Below, piece by piece: positions 54,501 to 64,000 of a DNA stretch of 64,000 bases. The position numbers and the translations under genes were made by a program. The first letter of the stretch is position 1. The number at the start of each line of letters is the position of its first letter. The stretch is from contig OZ017752.1 in NCBI GenBank assembly GCA_963969365.1, positions 2,790,001-2,854,000 of the forward strand. The letters are read 5' to 3'. Below the pieces are notes generated by a model. It was not told the origin of the DNA. It ran no database searches and saw only the letters and a program-made list of their open reading frames with translations. Source of the stretch: Asterochloris sp. CNOR1 (Eukaryota; Chlorophyta; Trebouxiophyceae; Trebouxiales; Trebouxiaceae).

Positions 54501-57500
54501 GTAGCTCTGAGGAGTGGCCTGCATCAGGGGGGTTCCCATGAACAAGATCACTTTACGGGTGCCCGTTACCAGGGCAACTCCAGCACACATCAATCTATTG
54601 CTAGCTCACCAATTATGGGATCTGAGGTGTGTGAGTGGTGGGGTTAGTGTAAGCTTTAATTGGTGCATTTTGTTGGCGACAACCACAGCAACCTTGTAAG
54701 CCTCACCAATGGTAGGGTTGGCCCCATATGACCCCTTATACACTACACCCTTCTCGCTGATGCTTCCGCTGTGCAGGGCGGGCTCAGCATCGCCCTTGTG
54801 CACTGCCGTCTCAGAAGCCGGAACAGCGTCAGCGTGCACCTTGTGCCCCTCACCTGCAGTCACAAGTAAGCAGCACTGATCAGAAGCATGGGACAGGTCC
54901 CTGTGTGCCAATGAAGCCCCTCACATGCAGTCGTATCTATTGCAAAAAAGCCAAAGGCATGCAGCACATGGGGTTTTGTGGCATGCAAGGGAGGGCTGAA
55001 ACAGCATGCACATGGCAGCCTGCAGTGGAGGGCTGAGCAAGTAAGCCCCCAGATCTTTGGATTAGAAAGCGGCTGCCGAAAGGATGACTCAGCAGGACTT
55101 GCGACGGGTCGCCGGCATGTGCCCCAGATGAGGCAGCTCTGCTGGACTGCTGGCAGGTAACAATGGCTCAGCAGGGTGCAGCAGATGGGGCCTGGGGCAA
55201 CGCTGTGATGGGTCATGGGCACAGCGTCTTGCTCAGCATTGTGAGCTGTGCCCCTCCCAACAATGGATCAGGGCCTTCCAACATGTCGTGCCTGTGATGA
55301 ACTCACCCTCATGCACATGCTCGTGTGCTGGGTGGTTTGCCTCATGCATGCCCCCGTGCAGGCCACTTGCATCCTCAGCCTTGGGGGTGGCTGTGGGCAC
55401 TGCCTCAGCAGCCGCGGACGCAGCCTCAGTCTCAGCCTCGGGGGCGGCCGCAGGCGCTTTACTGCCATGCACCTCAGCACCTGCATGTAACGTTGCAACC
55501 AGCTAATGGCAGGCTTTGTTGCCACTTGCCAGGCTTGGTCATGATGCATCACAGGCTCGATTGCATTCATCTCAATGCCTGCATGACCTTTCGCTGCAGC
55601 GGGGGGCTCAGCCTGTGTGCCTGGTGAGGTAGGCACGCGGGCAGCCCTGTGTTTACAGCGGCAGACTGGAGGAGTGCAAGATAGGGAGGTGGCCAGGGTC
55701 TCCTGAGCTGGACGGAGGAAGGAAATCACAAAGGTGAGAAATGATGGGCAGGCTCCTGACAGGAATTGGGCTGCCTGAAGTCACATGCTGCAGCGTGCGC
55801 GTCGCCACACAGGCATCAGTTACAGCAAGGTGGCTCAACCGTCTCAGCAACAGCAACACTTAAACAAGCAAGGGACCTGCTGCCTGCAAGAGGCTGCCAG
55901 CTCTCACCTGCTGCAGCCCCCACATCTGCCTTGTCAGCATCATACACCGCATTGTCTGCCTCCTCATCCTTGTGGCTGCCATCAGCACCGCCATTAGCTG
56001 CCAGGGCAGCTGCAGGGGCATGATGACCCTCCTTGGGAGCCGGCTCCTCGGAAGCCCCCGTAGCTCGCTCTGCAGGCAGATACAACGCCGTAGTGAGAGA
56101 AGACCTGCTTGACAGCCCCCTGAGCTTGCACTGCAGGCAGGCAGAGCGCTGTGGTGAAGTTCACCAGCTGCATGGTGCGGTACATTGACTGCTGCATGGC
56201 TGCTGGCCGAGGCTGAGGCTGACGAGGGCAGCGCAGCGGAGCCAGGGCTGGACCTACAGCAGCTGGACAGACTGCAGCTTTTGAGGCTGGGCTGACACCA
56301 GCTGCAGTGCTGATGGGGAGGAATGAGTGGAATGCAAACAGGTGCTGCAGCTTGTAAGCTGATTGCATCAGGCTCCTGAGAGATGCAGAGCAGTGCAGAT
56401 AAGGCATGCCACACAAGAAGCATCACCACCTGTGCAACATCGGCCTGCATACCTCTGAAAGGCAGGCAGCAGCAGAGCAGGCAACAGTGAACCACATGAT
56501 AGCAGCAGCGTGCTGCAGCCTATGACGGCTGAGTGCATTACTGAAGTTGCCTAGAAACCCTCCCCGACGGGAAGCGCCACACAAGACAACATACCCATGA
56601 CAGGCTCCTCACTGCGCACACCACAACAGCGCAGTGCTCCCATTGGCAGCAGTGAGACTGGACAGGCAGGGCTTCTGGGACATCAGACCCGGGTTTCAGG
56701 GAGGACTGCTAAGTTACATGGTGTGGGACTTTATGACACACGAACACTTCAGGTGTGCCGCTGATCAGCGCTGCCACATTGGCTGGAGGGGAGGGGAAAA
56801 CTGGCGCCACATGGCTGTACTCAAGGGGGATTGTGTTCTGTGGCAGATTCAGGGTTTCAGTACGGATCATCACCAGAGCTTGCCTGCGGAGGCGCCGTTG
56901 CTGATGTGAGGCCCGCTGGCCTGGAACTGCTCCAGCATGTTGGCTGCCCCACCTGCAGGCAGCGCTGAGAGACATGAGGACAGATGGAATTGACATGCTT
57001 GAGTCAGGGTCAGTGGGCACCTCAAGTGGCTCCCGAGGAAGTGATGTTTGCCTGCAAACAGTGCCGCAAAACTGATGCTGTGTGCTTGTCATAGCACATC
57101 ATTGTGCCTCAGGTCTGGCCTGTCTGCAGTCAAAAAGATATAGCAAGGCATGAAGCCTGGTTGCCGGCTGCACTGCTTGCAGGCAGAGCTAGAAGGTTGG
57201 GAGTGTGTGCTTCATCTGGACAGACTGTGACAGCGCAAAAGGCTTGTGAGGTCAACCTTTCTGGGTCTCAGGGCATCACCCCTCTGTCTGCAACATGCTG
57301 GGACTGCTAAATGCCAGCTCGCAGCAATTGGAACTGCTCGCGAGAATTTGATGCTGGCCATCCCAAGCATCTTTTGGCAGGTGACATTGCTACATGGTAC
57401 TGCTGGGCTCAGCACTGATGTAGCCAGGAGTGCCAATTTGAGCGCCACTTCCACATGTCCATGTGCAACTGTGGCCAACTGCCCCGCCCGCCAGGGTAGT

Positions 57501-58079
57501 CAGCACTGGGTGCAGGGACAGGCAGGGCTGACTCGGTAATCGGATCATCACCCAAAAGAGCTGCATGAACGCAGCTCTCACCTGTAGCCTTGGCAGGACT
57601 GTCTGAGTCTCCCAGGAGGCTCTCCTTAGGCGGGGTGCTCCTCACGTGCCCCATCAGGTCTCCGGAGGGAGAAGCATCAGGTGGCGTGGGAGAAGTCCGC
57701 TTGTGCAGCCCAGGGATGTCCATGGCAGGAGTGGCAGAAGCGGAGCCTTCACCTGCACCAGATGGACCTATGCTGGCATCAATCCCAGGGTTTGCATCTA
57801 TCGGGGCCAGAGAGACCTGGCTTGAGCACTGAATATGCATGTGCCTCACAGGCTGCGGGAAAGGCCACAAGATGGGAGGCCCATGCATTTAGGCACGGAT
57901 GAGCAAAGCTTCCCGCATCGCTGGTCAGCCAACGCTCGTGCTTCCAGTAGGCAGTATGCAGCCAGCAGTGGGGACGTGATAGGAGGGACCGGACCAGCTG
58001 AGAAACTGTCATCCTGACCTGCTGCATGCTCTGGGAGGGCGCTGCTGTGCTGCTCGTGCTGAGGGGCGACGTCCGCCAT
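51576..58079 (-). CDS. Long disordered protein with C-terminal Dpy-30 motif
   Basis: Exons: 58019-58079 (ATG), 57582-57797, 56884-56952, 55908-56069, 55307-55480, 54707-54853, 54167-54334, 52814-52933, 52085-52173, 51576-51707 (TGA), plus a possible exon at about 55595-55632 (phase fits but its donor would be GCATTG). The phases agree across all listed joins. Residues from the start to the last two exons are Ala/Gly/Glu/Pro/His-rich and look disordered, with proline-directed sites (RTSPTPPDASPSGD, RSTPPKESLLGD). The penultimate exon is an amphipathic helix-like stretch (VHDAVKGAVGHAVDHAEAK) ending ETVRE. The last exon gives YLDHTIVPVLRQALRELA...RPADPHQWLSDFILSH, a clear Dpy-30 motif. Dpy-30 modules dimerise and dock on amphipathic helices in COMPASS complexes, radial spokes and AKAP-type scaffolds. 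Which applies here is unknown. One intron (after 56884) has a GC donor. Confidence 0.85.
53000..53045 (-). repeat. Copy of the start of exon 52814-52933
   Basis: On the minus strand CCCTCTGCAG|GTGGCCTGAGCCAGAGC, ATGGGCCCGGGGGAAGGAGGG (about 53038-52990) precedes the real CCCCCTGCAG|GGGGCCTGAGCCAAAGC, CTGGGTGGGGGGACGGAGGG by about 92 bp. The copy would read GGLSQSMGPGEGG; the exon reads GGLSQSLGGGTEGK. The copy's possible donor (GTGACT) leaves the wrong phase for direct use. Confidence 0.7.
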
Positions 58080-58433
58080 GCTTGTGATTGCAATTGTGTG
58101 CGGGGAGGTCTGGTTCTGTCTAAATGCTGTCACGGATTCTCAATACAAACAAGTTGTCATGGCGCAGCAATGATGCTGGCCCATGGGCCGCCTTAAGACA
58201 TAATCAGCTCTGTGGGGTCCTCTTAGCCTGCTTTAGGATTGCACCTGGTTAAGCTGGAAACCAATTTGTGCTGCCCTATGAGATGCTGCCTCAGGTTTAA
58301 CAATAGCAAGGGTGACTTGTCAAGGGTCGATGAAAAAGCAAAATAGTTCAGACAGGCTGAGTCTGCTTTCAGGCTGCAGAATGTATGGACTGCTGCTCTA
58401 TGATGACTTGACATTGGCTCTTGGGTCAGCGCT
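58080..58433. other. Intergenic: upstream of the Dpy-30 gene
   Basis: Between two minus-strand genes; should contain the promoter of the Dpy-30 gene and the 3' UTR of the LEA-like gene. No feature seen apart from a moderately AT-rich stretch around 58130-58160. Confidence 0.4.
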
Positions 58434-59493
58434 TCACTTGTTGCGAGACTTGTCAGCGCTGCCGGCCACGCTCATCCCCAGCCCCTTCACTGCGCCAAAC
58501 ACAGAGGAGGTTGCACTTGAGGCGATGCCTGCAGTCTGCCCCACAGCACTGCCTGCGACGCCAACTGCTGCTGCCCCCGTGTCGTAGAGCCTGGAACCAA
58601 CTTCGCCCACAGCGCCTGTGGTCTGGCCCACCAGGCCTGGCTGCCCCGCAGCGGGGCCACTGCTGCTGTGTGGGGTGCTCCCCTGCAAGCCCATGTCTGT
58701 GGCTGGAGGCCATGCAGGCGCCTTGCCATGCCATGCAAGTATGCAGCCAAGCAGGCCTTGCAAAGCCAGCAGAACCTCATGCAGCAATGACCCCACTGCC
58801 TGGCGTGTTTATGGCAGCAGGGCAAGTGCAAGGAAGGATCAAGCATGTGCAGGTGGCAGCCCACACCCAAGTGGCGACCTTAGAGTCACCTGCTGTGCTG
58901 ACTCCTGTGCCCTCTTCACGCCATCTGCTGTTGCAGCAGCCACTGCATCGTGCCGGGCGCTGGTGTTCTGGATGTTGTTCTTGTGCCCGGAATCTAAGGC
59001 TCCCTGGGCTGCCTGCGGATCCATGGCAGCGAAGAGCTGCATCAGCCGCCACCACCGATGCAGCTATTCGGCATCAGGTGTGGGGATGGAAAGCTGCTCT
59101 ACCAACCTTGCTTGGTCGCTGGCCAAAAAATGCTGGGCACGCTGAATCATTTCCTGGGAGCACTGATGCAGCACATGCAGCCACCACCTGACATGCACAG
59201 TTGCTGGGAGCATGCATGCATATGCCCCACCTCGGCTCCAACACTGCCTGGTTTGTGGTGGTCCTCCACCTTGTAGCTATCCTTGGGTGCCACATCTGAG
59301 CCGTCACTGGCCACCACATCAACCCTGCAGCTTGCACGGAAGAGCATCACAACCTCTGCATCTCAACCTCAGCATCACAACCTCAGATCTGTGCAGCTGA
59401 GGCTTGCCTGTCAGCCAGATGCTCGTTGGGATCCACAGTTCCATGCGCAAGATTTTTGTATGCCTCATCAGCCTGCTTGCCTGTATCTGCCAT
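58434..59493 (-). CDS. Small hydrophilic Ala/Gly/Ser-rich protein, LEA-like
   Basis: Exons: 59408-59493 (ATG), 59270-59324, 58890-59036, 58434-58682 (TGA). Phases agree, giving 178 residues. The first intron has a GC donor (CAG|GCAAGC). The protein starts MADTGKQADEAYKNLAHG, then VDVVASDGSDVAPKDSYK, then MDPQAAQGALDSGHKNN...ADGVKRAQESAQQ. It ends with a Gly/Ala/Val/Ser-rich region with a repeating small-residue pattern (TTGAVGEVGSRLYDTG, AVGVAGSAVGQTAG, SATSSVFGAVKGLG). There is no Cys or Trp and no signal peptide. Composition and the amphipathic repeat recall LEA or other desiccation/cold-protective proteins, or a lipid-droplet-type surface helix. This is composition only, not a family match. 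Confidence 0.7.
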
Positions 59494-59947
59494 GATGCTG
59501 CCTGTGTTCTTGAGAGGTTTGGATCAAAGCACTCGAACGAAATCAGGGTGCACGAAGCAGCTCACGTTTTGTTGAGGTTTCTCTGGGTTCTTTGCTTTCT
59601 TGGCTGGCTATATGCAGAGTGACTCTGCATATGGCTGAGGCCACAGTCGCAATCTATTCGAAAGGTCTTGCAGACATGGAACAAACTTACTCTGTCGCTG
59701 CACCAATCACCTCCCGAGGGCATGCCTCCAAGCTGTCAGTGAACACCACCATTCATATGCTCAACGGAATATGTGCCCTGTTGCTGTGACTGAACTCTCT
59801 GCCTTCAGGGCATGCAAAATGCTGCTGGCTTCATCTGTGGGGCTGTGCATGCCTCTGCCTCGGGTGAGCGCCTTCTTCAGCTGCTCCTCATGCGCTCCTC
59901 ACAGGCCACAGACCAGGGTCCAACAAGCATTGGTTTTCCATTTCCCA
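59494..59947. other. Intergenic, between two minus-strand genes
   Basis: Promoter region of the LEA-like gene is expected here. On the minus strand near 59865-59900 a short stretch (GAHEEQLKKALTRGRG) looks coding but has no acceptor I trust. Otherwise nothing seen. Confidence 0.35.
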
Positions 59948-60867
59948 TCAGTCCTCCTTCTTGTCGTCGGCTGCAACCTTCTCTGCAGCCCTGGGGCTGT
60001 CCGGATGCTCTGATGCTGTGGGTGTGGTGTCAACACGGGGTGAGCCAGCCTGCGGTGGTGTTTGCGGTCCAGCTGCCTGTGGGGAGGTCTTGAATGGAGA
60101 CGGACGCAACCTGTACTGCGGTTGCAGGCACTGCCAGCCTGCAATGCAGGGAAGCCGTCTGCTGTGTCATGGCAGCTCCGCCTGGGACAGAAGAGTGCAG
60201 CAGTTACGAGACTGCACAGAGCGTGTCCTATGACATGCCATGCAGCACAGGCAGCACAGCACCGGGACACACCAGTTGCAGCATGCTGCAGCCACCTTTT
60301 AAGTCACACTGCAGGCTAACTACTAACCTGTCCATTGGTACAGCAGACTGAAACCCCACCTCCACTCAGCTGTGCACATGGCAGCCCTCACCAGCAGCGT
60401 TGCAAAGGAGAGGATCGCCAGCGCTGCAGGGTGGGGCAGGGCAGATCTTCAGCGGGCAGCCTGGGACACCGCCGCCTCGCCGCCCAGGTGCAAGCGGGGC
60501 TCAGATGCAGCTGCAGCACCACTGAAAAATTGCAGATGATGCCGCAGGATCTGGCTGCCTGCTACAGTGCCACACAGCAACAGCCTCAGTCCCAAGGCAA
60601 GCAGCACAAAAGTGGTGCTTTGCCCTCACCTGCACTCGACATGCTGGCCACCTTCTGCGTGAGGGACAGGTCCGGGTTGCTGTGCAAAAGGGACCACCCG
60701 AAAAAACTCATTGAGCTGGCCAGGAAGAGCAGCACGCCAATGACGGGCAGCACCCTGATGGGTCCGTGATACTCCAGCGCTGCAGGCAGCAGCAGGCAGG
60801 CCCTGGCTGTGATGGTGTCTGGCCTGGCGAGTCGGTCCGAAGTCAAGCCAACGGCAGCGGATGCCAT
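59948..60867 (-). CDS. Small membrane protein, two hydrophobic segments
   Basis: Exons: 60630-60867 (ATG), 60392-60423 (32 nt), 59948-60115 (TGA). Phases agree; 438 nt gives 145 residues. The hydrophobic segment VLPVIGVLLFLASSMSFF lies at residues about 39-57, with GWSLLHSNPDLSLTQKV after it. A second, shorter one, ALAILSFATLLY, is encoded by the 32-nt exon. The C-terminal 50 residues are Pro/Ala/Asp/Lys-rich and polar (ends AADDKKED). The N-terminus (MASAAVGLTSDRLAR) could be a short targeting sequence. I do not recognise the family. Location is unknown; an organelle or ER membrane protein with a soluble tail is plausible. Confidence 0.75.
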
Positions 60868-61008
60868 TCAGTACAGAGGCTTGGCTGTGTCCTGAGCCTC
60901 AGGCGAGGCAGAGTGTGGCCAACACACAAACGCTGGCAGGGCGGAGGTCTGCTGGCGGAAGCCAAGCCTTTGTCCTGAGACGCATCGCCGCAGGAGAAGC
61001 TACCCATC

Positions 61009-62060
61009 CTAGCAGAAGCCCTCACCGTCCAGGGTAAGAGTGGGCAACTCGTCAAGCTGAGCTAATGGAGCAGCCCGCGCATTCTCAACATCAGGCGCAG
61101 GAGTCCCTGCAGGTGGCAAACGCAGCTTAGCTGTTGCATATTCGGAGAGGCTGCAGAGGCCCATTGTGGTATTCTGCTGCTGGCTCAGGATGTGAGCCCC
61201 TGCTGTCACCTCCCAGCTGAAGCTTGAGCTTGGCATCCGTGAGCCTGAGCTCTTTCTCCATTAGTTGCTGGTGTTGCATGCGCAGCCTGTCCTCCCTTGA
61301 GCCCGCTCTTGCAATGTCCTGCAGCATACATGCCAGGCTGATTTAGCTGCTGCAGCCTGCAGGTTGAGTGCTGCTGCGCTTCTCACCTGACGCAGAAATG
61401 TCCTGTGCGCCGCAAGTTCGCCGTCCTGGCTGCCTGCTGCTATGGCTGCATTGCAGGTGTCCAATTGAGCCTGCAGGCTGTCCACTGCAGCTGCCGCAGC
61501 GTCCACTCTCATGAGCACTGCATCAATCTCTGTTCGAACAGCTGCCAGCTGGGCCTGCACATCCTCAATATGTAGACTCGCCACCATGAACTTGTACAAG
61601 TTCAATCCAGCTGAGGACAGTTCTGATGAAGTTACTCTGCACGTGCATGTGGTCAAGCTCTACTGCCTTTGACCGCCCCAAGATCTGCGCACAGTGCGCA
61701 GACCTGACCGCTACGTGTGGTCTGTCTGTCTGGGGGACATGGAGTCACTTTGATATGGCTGCTTCCATACCAGCTGCTTGCCTCCTCCTGCACTAGTGGA
61801 GGCAAACTATAGAAGAAGGCACGGTAGCTGCCTCTCATGCTGGACCGCTGGGCAGCCTGGACCCTGCTGTCAGCTGGGATGCTGTTGCAGCCTGGTGCCG
61901 CACGGCAACAAAGGGTCACCAGAGATGATTTGATCTCTGTCATGCCAACCAACACAGACCACATTGACTTAGCGCTGGCATCCAGGTCATGGCGGCAGGT
62001 GGCTTGGGCTTGCGCAGCATCCAGGAGGTTCTGTCCATGACTCTGGCACAATCTGTTCAA
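61009..62060 (-). CDS. Coiled-coil protein, ends uncertain
   Basis: Minus-strand exons I can support: about 61920-62045, about 61747-61843, 61387-61622, about 61210-61318, and a last one from about 61108 to TAG at 61009. The 61387-61622 exon encodes heptad-rich VQAQLAAVRTEIDAVLMRV and AVDSLQAQLDTCNAAI. The next reads RLRMQHQQLMEKELRLTDAK, again coiled coil. The first holds LLDAAQAQATCRHD and MWSVLVGMTEIKSSL, the second SYRAFFYSLPPLVQEE. The C-terminus is PTLTLDGEGFC. Splice phases around the second exon were not reconciled and no initiator ATG was fixed. Size and helices suit a subunit of a structural or vesicle-tethering complex, but no family is recognised. Its 5' end is close to the divergent glycosyltransferase gene. 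Confidence 0.55.
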
Positions 62061-62210
62061 TCAAGTTTGAATGACGCATGCGCTGTCTGGACCCCCTCCT
62101 GATGCTGCCCCTGGCCCAGCATGCTGCGGCAAGGCTGCACCACCTGCATCTGGCTTGCTGCCAGGTGCCTGCTTCATGCCCCCAAGCAGCTGCACAGCTG
62201 CCTGCTGCAG

Positions 62211-64000
62211 GGCCTGCGCACCGTGATCATCACTGACAGTGAGGAGTTGGGCACGCAGCACCTTCACGATGCTGCCAAGCACCGCGAGCTGTGGCTGTTC
62301 TACCCTGATGACAACCCTGTCAGGTGGGCAGGGGCAGGGCGACCAAACTGGGTGCGGGGAGCCTGCAGGCTGTGGGGTGGGCAGGGCATGCAGCAGGAGG
62401 CAGCCTGGCAGGCGCTCTGGGCAATCGCAGGCTGCCTTTGCGGGCCGCAAGGGAAACAACAGCAGTGGTTGGCCCCCTGCACTGTTTTCAAAGACCTGCG
62501 CTGCATGCCGAAGCCCAGGCAGTGTACAGCAGACCTAGGCCAGGGGCCAACAGGCAGACTTGTCAGGCAGGCAGGGCAGCCCACAATGCAGCCTGCAATC
62601 GTCAGCGGACAGACGGCCAGGGGGCATTGCTTTAACTGCATATGAAGGCTTTACTTCGTGAATGAAATTCATCTCGTGCTGTCGCGCCGGCCTAGCAGGG
62701 CCACACTTGAGCCCTGCAAGTAGGGCTGCCTGGGAGGCAGCACTGTAGCCTGGAGGTAGTAGGAGCACTAACATTGTCTGAATGCCTGCAGGTCCCACTC
62801 AACGCAGGCAGCAGCACCCCAGCGGGAGCAGGCAATGCCTCTTTCAGCATCTAAGACCTGCAGGTCTTGCTTTACAGAGAAGGGCCACCCCTGGACACAG
62901 AGCATACAACTGCTTCCTGTATGCTCAAATACAACATTGATGGACCAGCCAGAGCTGAAAATTGCTTGTGCAGAGACATGTCCGGTGTACTTGCTGCTTG
63001 CAGGTCCTACCGCAATGGCAGGACAGTCACTCGCCCCCTGAGCCATGGCTGGGGCATCTGACAGCATAGCTTCTGCCTGCAGTTCAGGCCTGACTGGTCA
63101 CAACACGATGTCCACTGTTGCCTGAGGCCATCGGGTTGACTAAATGCACAGCCGCTGGCTGCAGATCTCACCCAGCAGGTGATGAAACACTCCTTGGTCC
63201 CCATCTGGAAGAGCCTCTGCTGTGACAAGTCATGTGAGGCCAGCACTGCTACCGCCTGCAGGTCCTACCTAGCCGGTGATAGCAGAGCAGCCGTGGCCCC
63301 CTTCCTGGCTCATGCCAGACTGCACCATGACAGCTACAAGTGGATGCTGTTTGGCGACGACGACACCGTTTTCTTCATTGACAACATAGCCGACTTCCTC
63401 AGCGACTTCGACCCGCAGATCCCCTACTTTATCTCTGGTGCGCAGCCTGAGCCTCAGCTCTGCAGGCTGCTGCACTCCTGAGCAGGACTGCGGGCGCCTA
63501 TGCCAATGCACGAACTCCTGAGCAGCTTTAGTGCCTGATACAAGCACTCTAGTGCCCTGTCGTGCAATGTGCTGTCGCAAGCTGCCCTTCAAGCAGTGCC
63601 CGTCATCACACATGGTGCATTGCCAGAGCATGACTTCGATCGGGTGGGCGAGGTGTCTGTCACCATGTGGCCAAACTGGTGTTCGCGCAGTGCCGTGTGG
63701 GTTCATGCCCTGCCTGCCATTGCAACTGGTGACCTGCCAGAACTCAGGCAGGTATGATTCTCCTCATCAACTGAGCAAGCTGGTGTGTGATGTGAGGTGC
63801 TGGACGTCTTGGAGGCTAGCTTTTGCAGTTGCTGCTGGATGTCAAGGGATTTTACAATGCAATATCTGGGCTCCATGACTCTGGCGCCCACCCTGGAGTA
63901 GCCTGTTGTGTTGACTGATGCAGAAATGATGTTAACTGCAGGCACCAGGAGGGCAGGGACTCCTGCTGCATCTGCTGGTGGCAGCGCTCTGAGAGTTGGG
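62211..64000 (+). CDS. GT31/Fringe-like glycosyltransferase, partial at both ends
   Basis: Exons: 62211-62323, 63262-63437, and 63942 to the window end. All joins keep phase (2, then 1). The first reads GLRTVIITDSEELG and LWLFYPDDNPVR. The second has SYKWMLFGDDDTVFFIDNI, with the D-x-D metal-binding motif (GDDDT) of Fringe/GT31 and plant DUF604-type enzymes, then FLSDFDPQIPYFIS. The third, GTRRAGTPAASAGG, may be a linker or an extension. GT31 members transfer sugar from a nucleotide donor in the Golgi lumen, usually as type II membrane proteins; the N-terminal anchor exon was not found. The catalytic rest of the protein lies beyond the window. Confidence 0.8.
62785..63060 (+). repeat. Copies of the start of exon 63262-63437
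   Basis: The real junction reads CGCCTGCAG|GTCCTACCTAGCC, GGTGATAGCAGAGCAG. Upstream, GCTTGCAG|GTCCTACCGCAATGG, CAGGACAGTC, CCATGGCTGGGG lies at about 62997-63055. A weaker TGCCTGCAG|GTCCCACTCAACG, CAGGCAGCAG lies at about 62785-62815. Each has an acceptor that would join exon 62211-62323 in the same phase. Confidence 0.6.

Noticed and set aside
56585-56625. Tiny exon of the Dpy-30 gene before a GTATGT donor
   Set aside because: None of the possible acceptors gives phase 1 at both ends, which the neighbouring exons need.
1-64000. CRISPR arrays, tRNA, rRNA, bacterial operons or riboswitches
   Set aside because: No regularly spaced direct repeats, no cloverleaf with a TTC loop found by eye, and all genes are intron-rich and eukaryotic.

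Overview
The window looks like nuclear DNA of a green alga, most likely a trebouxiophyte of the Coccomyxa/Chlorella type. This is an inference. The genes are broken into many short exons by spliceosomal introns with a strong TGCAG|G acceptor and GTGAGC/GTGGGY donors. Plastid-type families are present (plant-like ferritins, a thylakoid-lumen pentapeptide protein), as are plant-type families (XBAT/XB3-like ankyrin-RING E3, ALMT/FUSC-like transporter, a possible TIME FOR COFFEE relative). I see no operons, tRNA, rRNA or CRISPR. Gene models were built by hand from splice sites, reading frame and intron phase; most resolved models keep phase across every junction.

Layout, left to right. 0.9-5.3 kb (-): an unidentified multi-exon gene. 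5.6-14.1 kb (+): MSH5, a meiotic MutS homologue, in about 17 exons. 14.5-18.8 kb (-): a Gln/Ala-rich protein weakly like TIME FOR COFFEE. 19.4-20.7 kb (-): a PITH-domain protein with a 16-nt micro-exon. It lies head-to-head, 146 bp apart, with an organellar ribosomal protein uL15 gene (+, 20.8-22.6 kb). 22.8-25.9 kb (-) and 27.7-31.0 kb (+): two divergent paralogous ferritin genes with a non-LTR retrotransposon remnant between them. 31.4-33.1 kb (-): a small four-helix membrane protein. 33.3-35.0 kb (-): a lumenal pentapeptide-repeat protein, head-to-head (90 bp) with an ALMT/FUSC-like transporter (+, 35.1-40.1 kb). 40.6-41.9 kb (+): an unidentified gene. 44.1-51.0 kb (+): a 13-exon, about 766-residue ankyrin/RING E3 ligase. 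51.6-58.1 kb (-): a long disordered protein ending in a Dpy-30 motif. 58.4-59.5 kb (-): a small LEA-like protein. 59.9-60.9 kb (-): a small membrane protein. 61.0-62.0 kb (-): a coiled-coil protein. 62.2-64.0 kb (+): the 5' part of a GT31/Fringe-like glycosyltransferase that runs off the window.

The genes do not form one pathway: meiosis, organelle translation, iron storage, thylakoid lumen, transport and ubiquitination are side by side. The most unusual signal is structural. At ten or more loci, in at least six genes, introns hold diverged local copies of the edge of the adjacent exon, usually with the splice site itself copied ('exon echoes'). Also notable are five GC-AG introns among roughly 100 resolved, 16-nt and 24-nt micro-exons, runs of phase-1 symmetric exons in disordered regions, and many exons that begin with GT directly after the acceptor AG.
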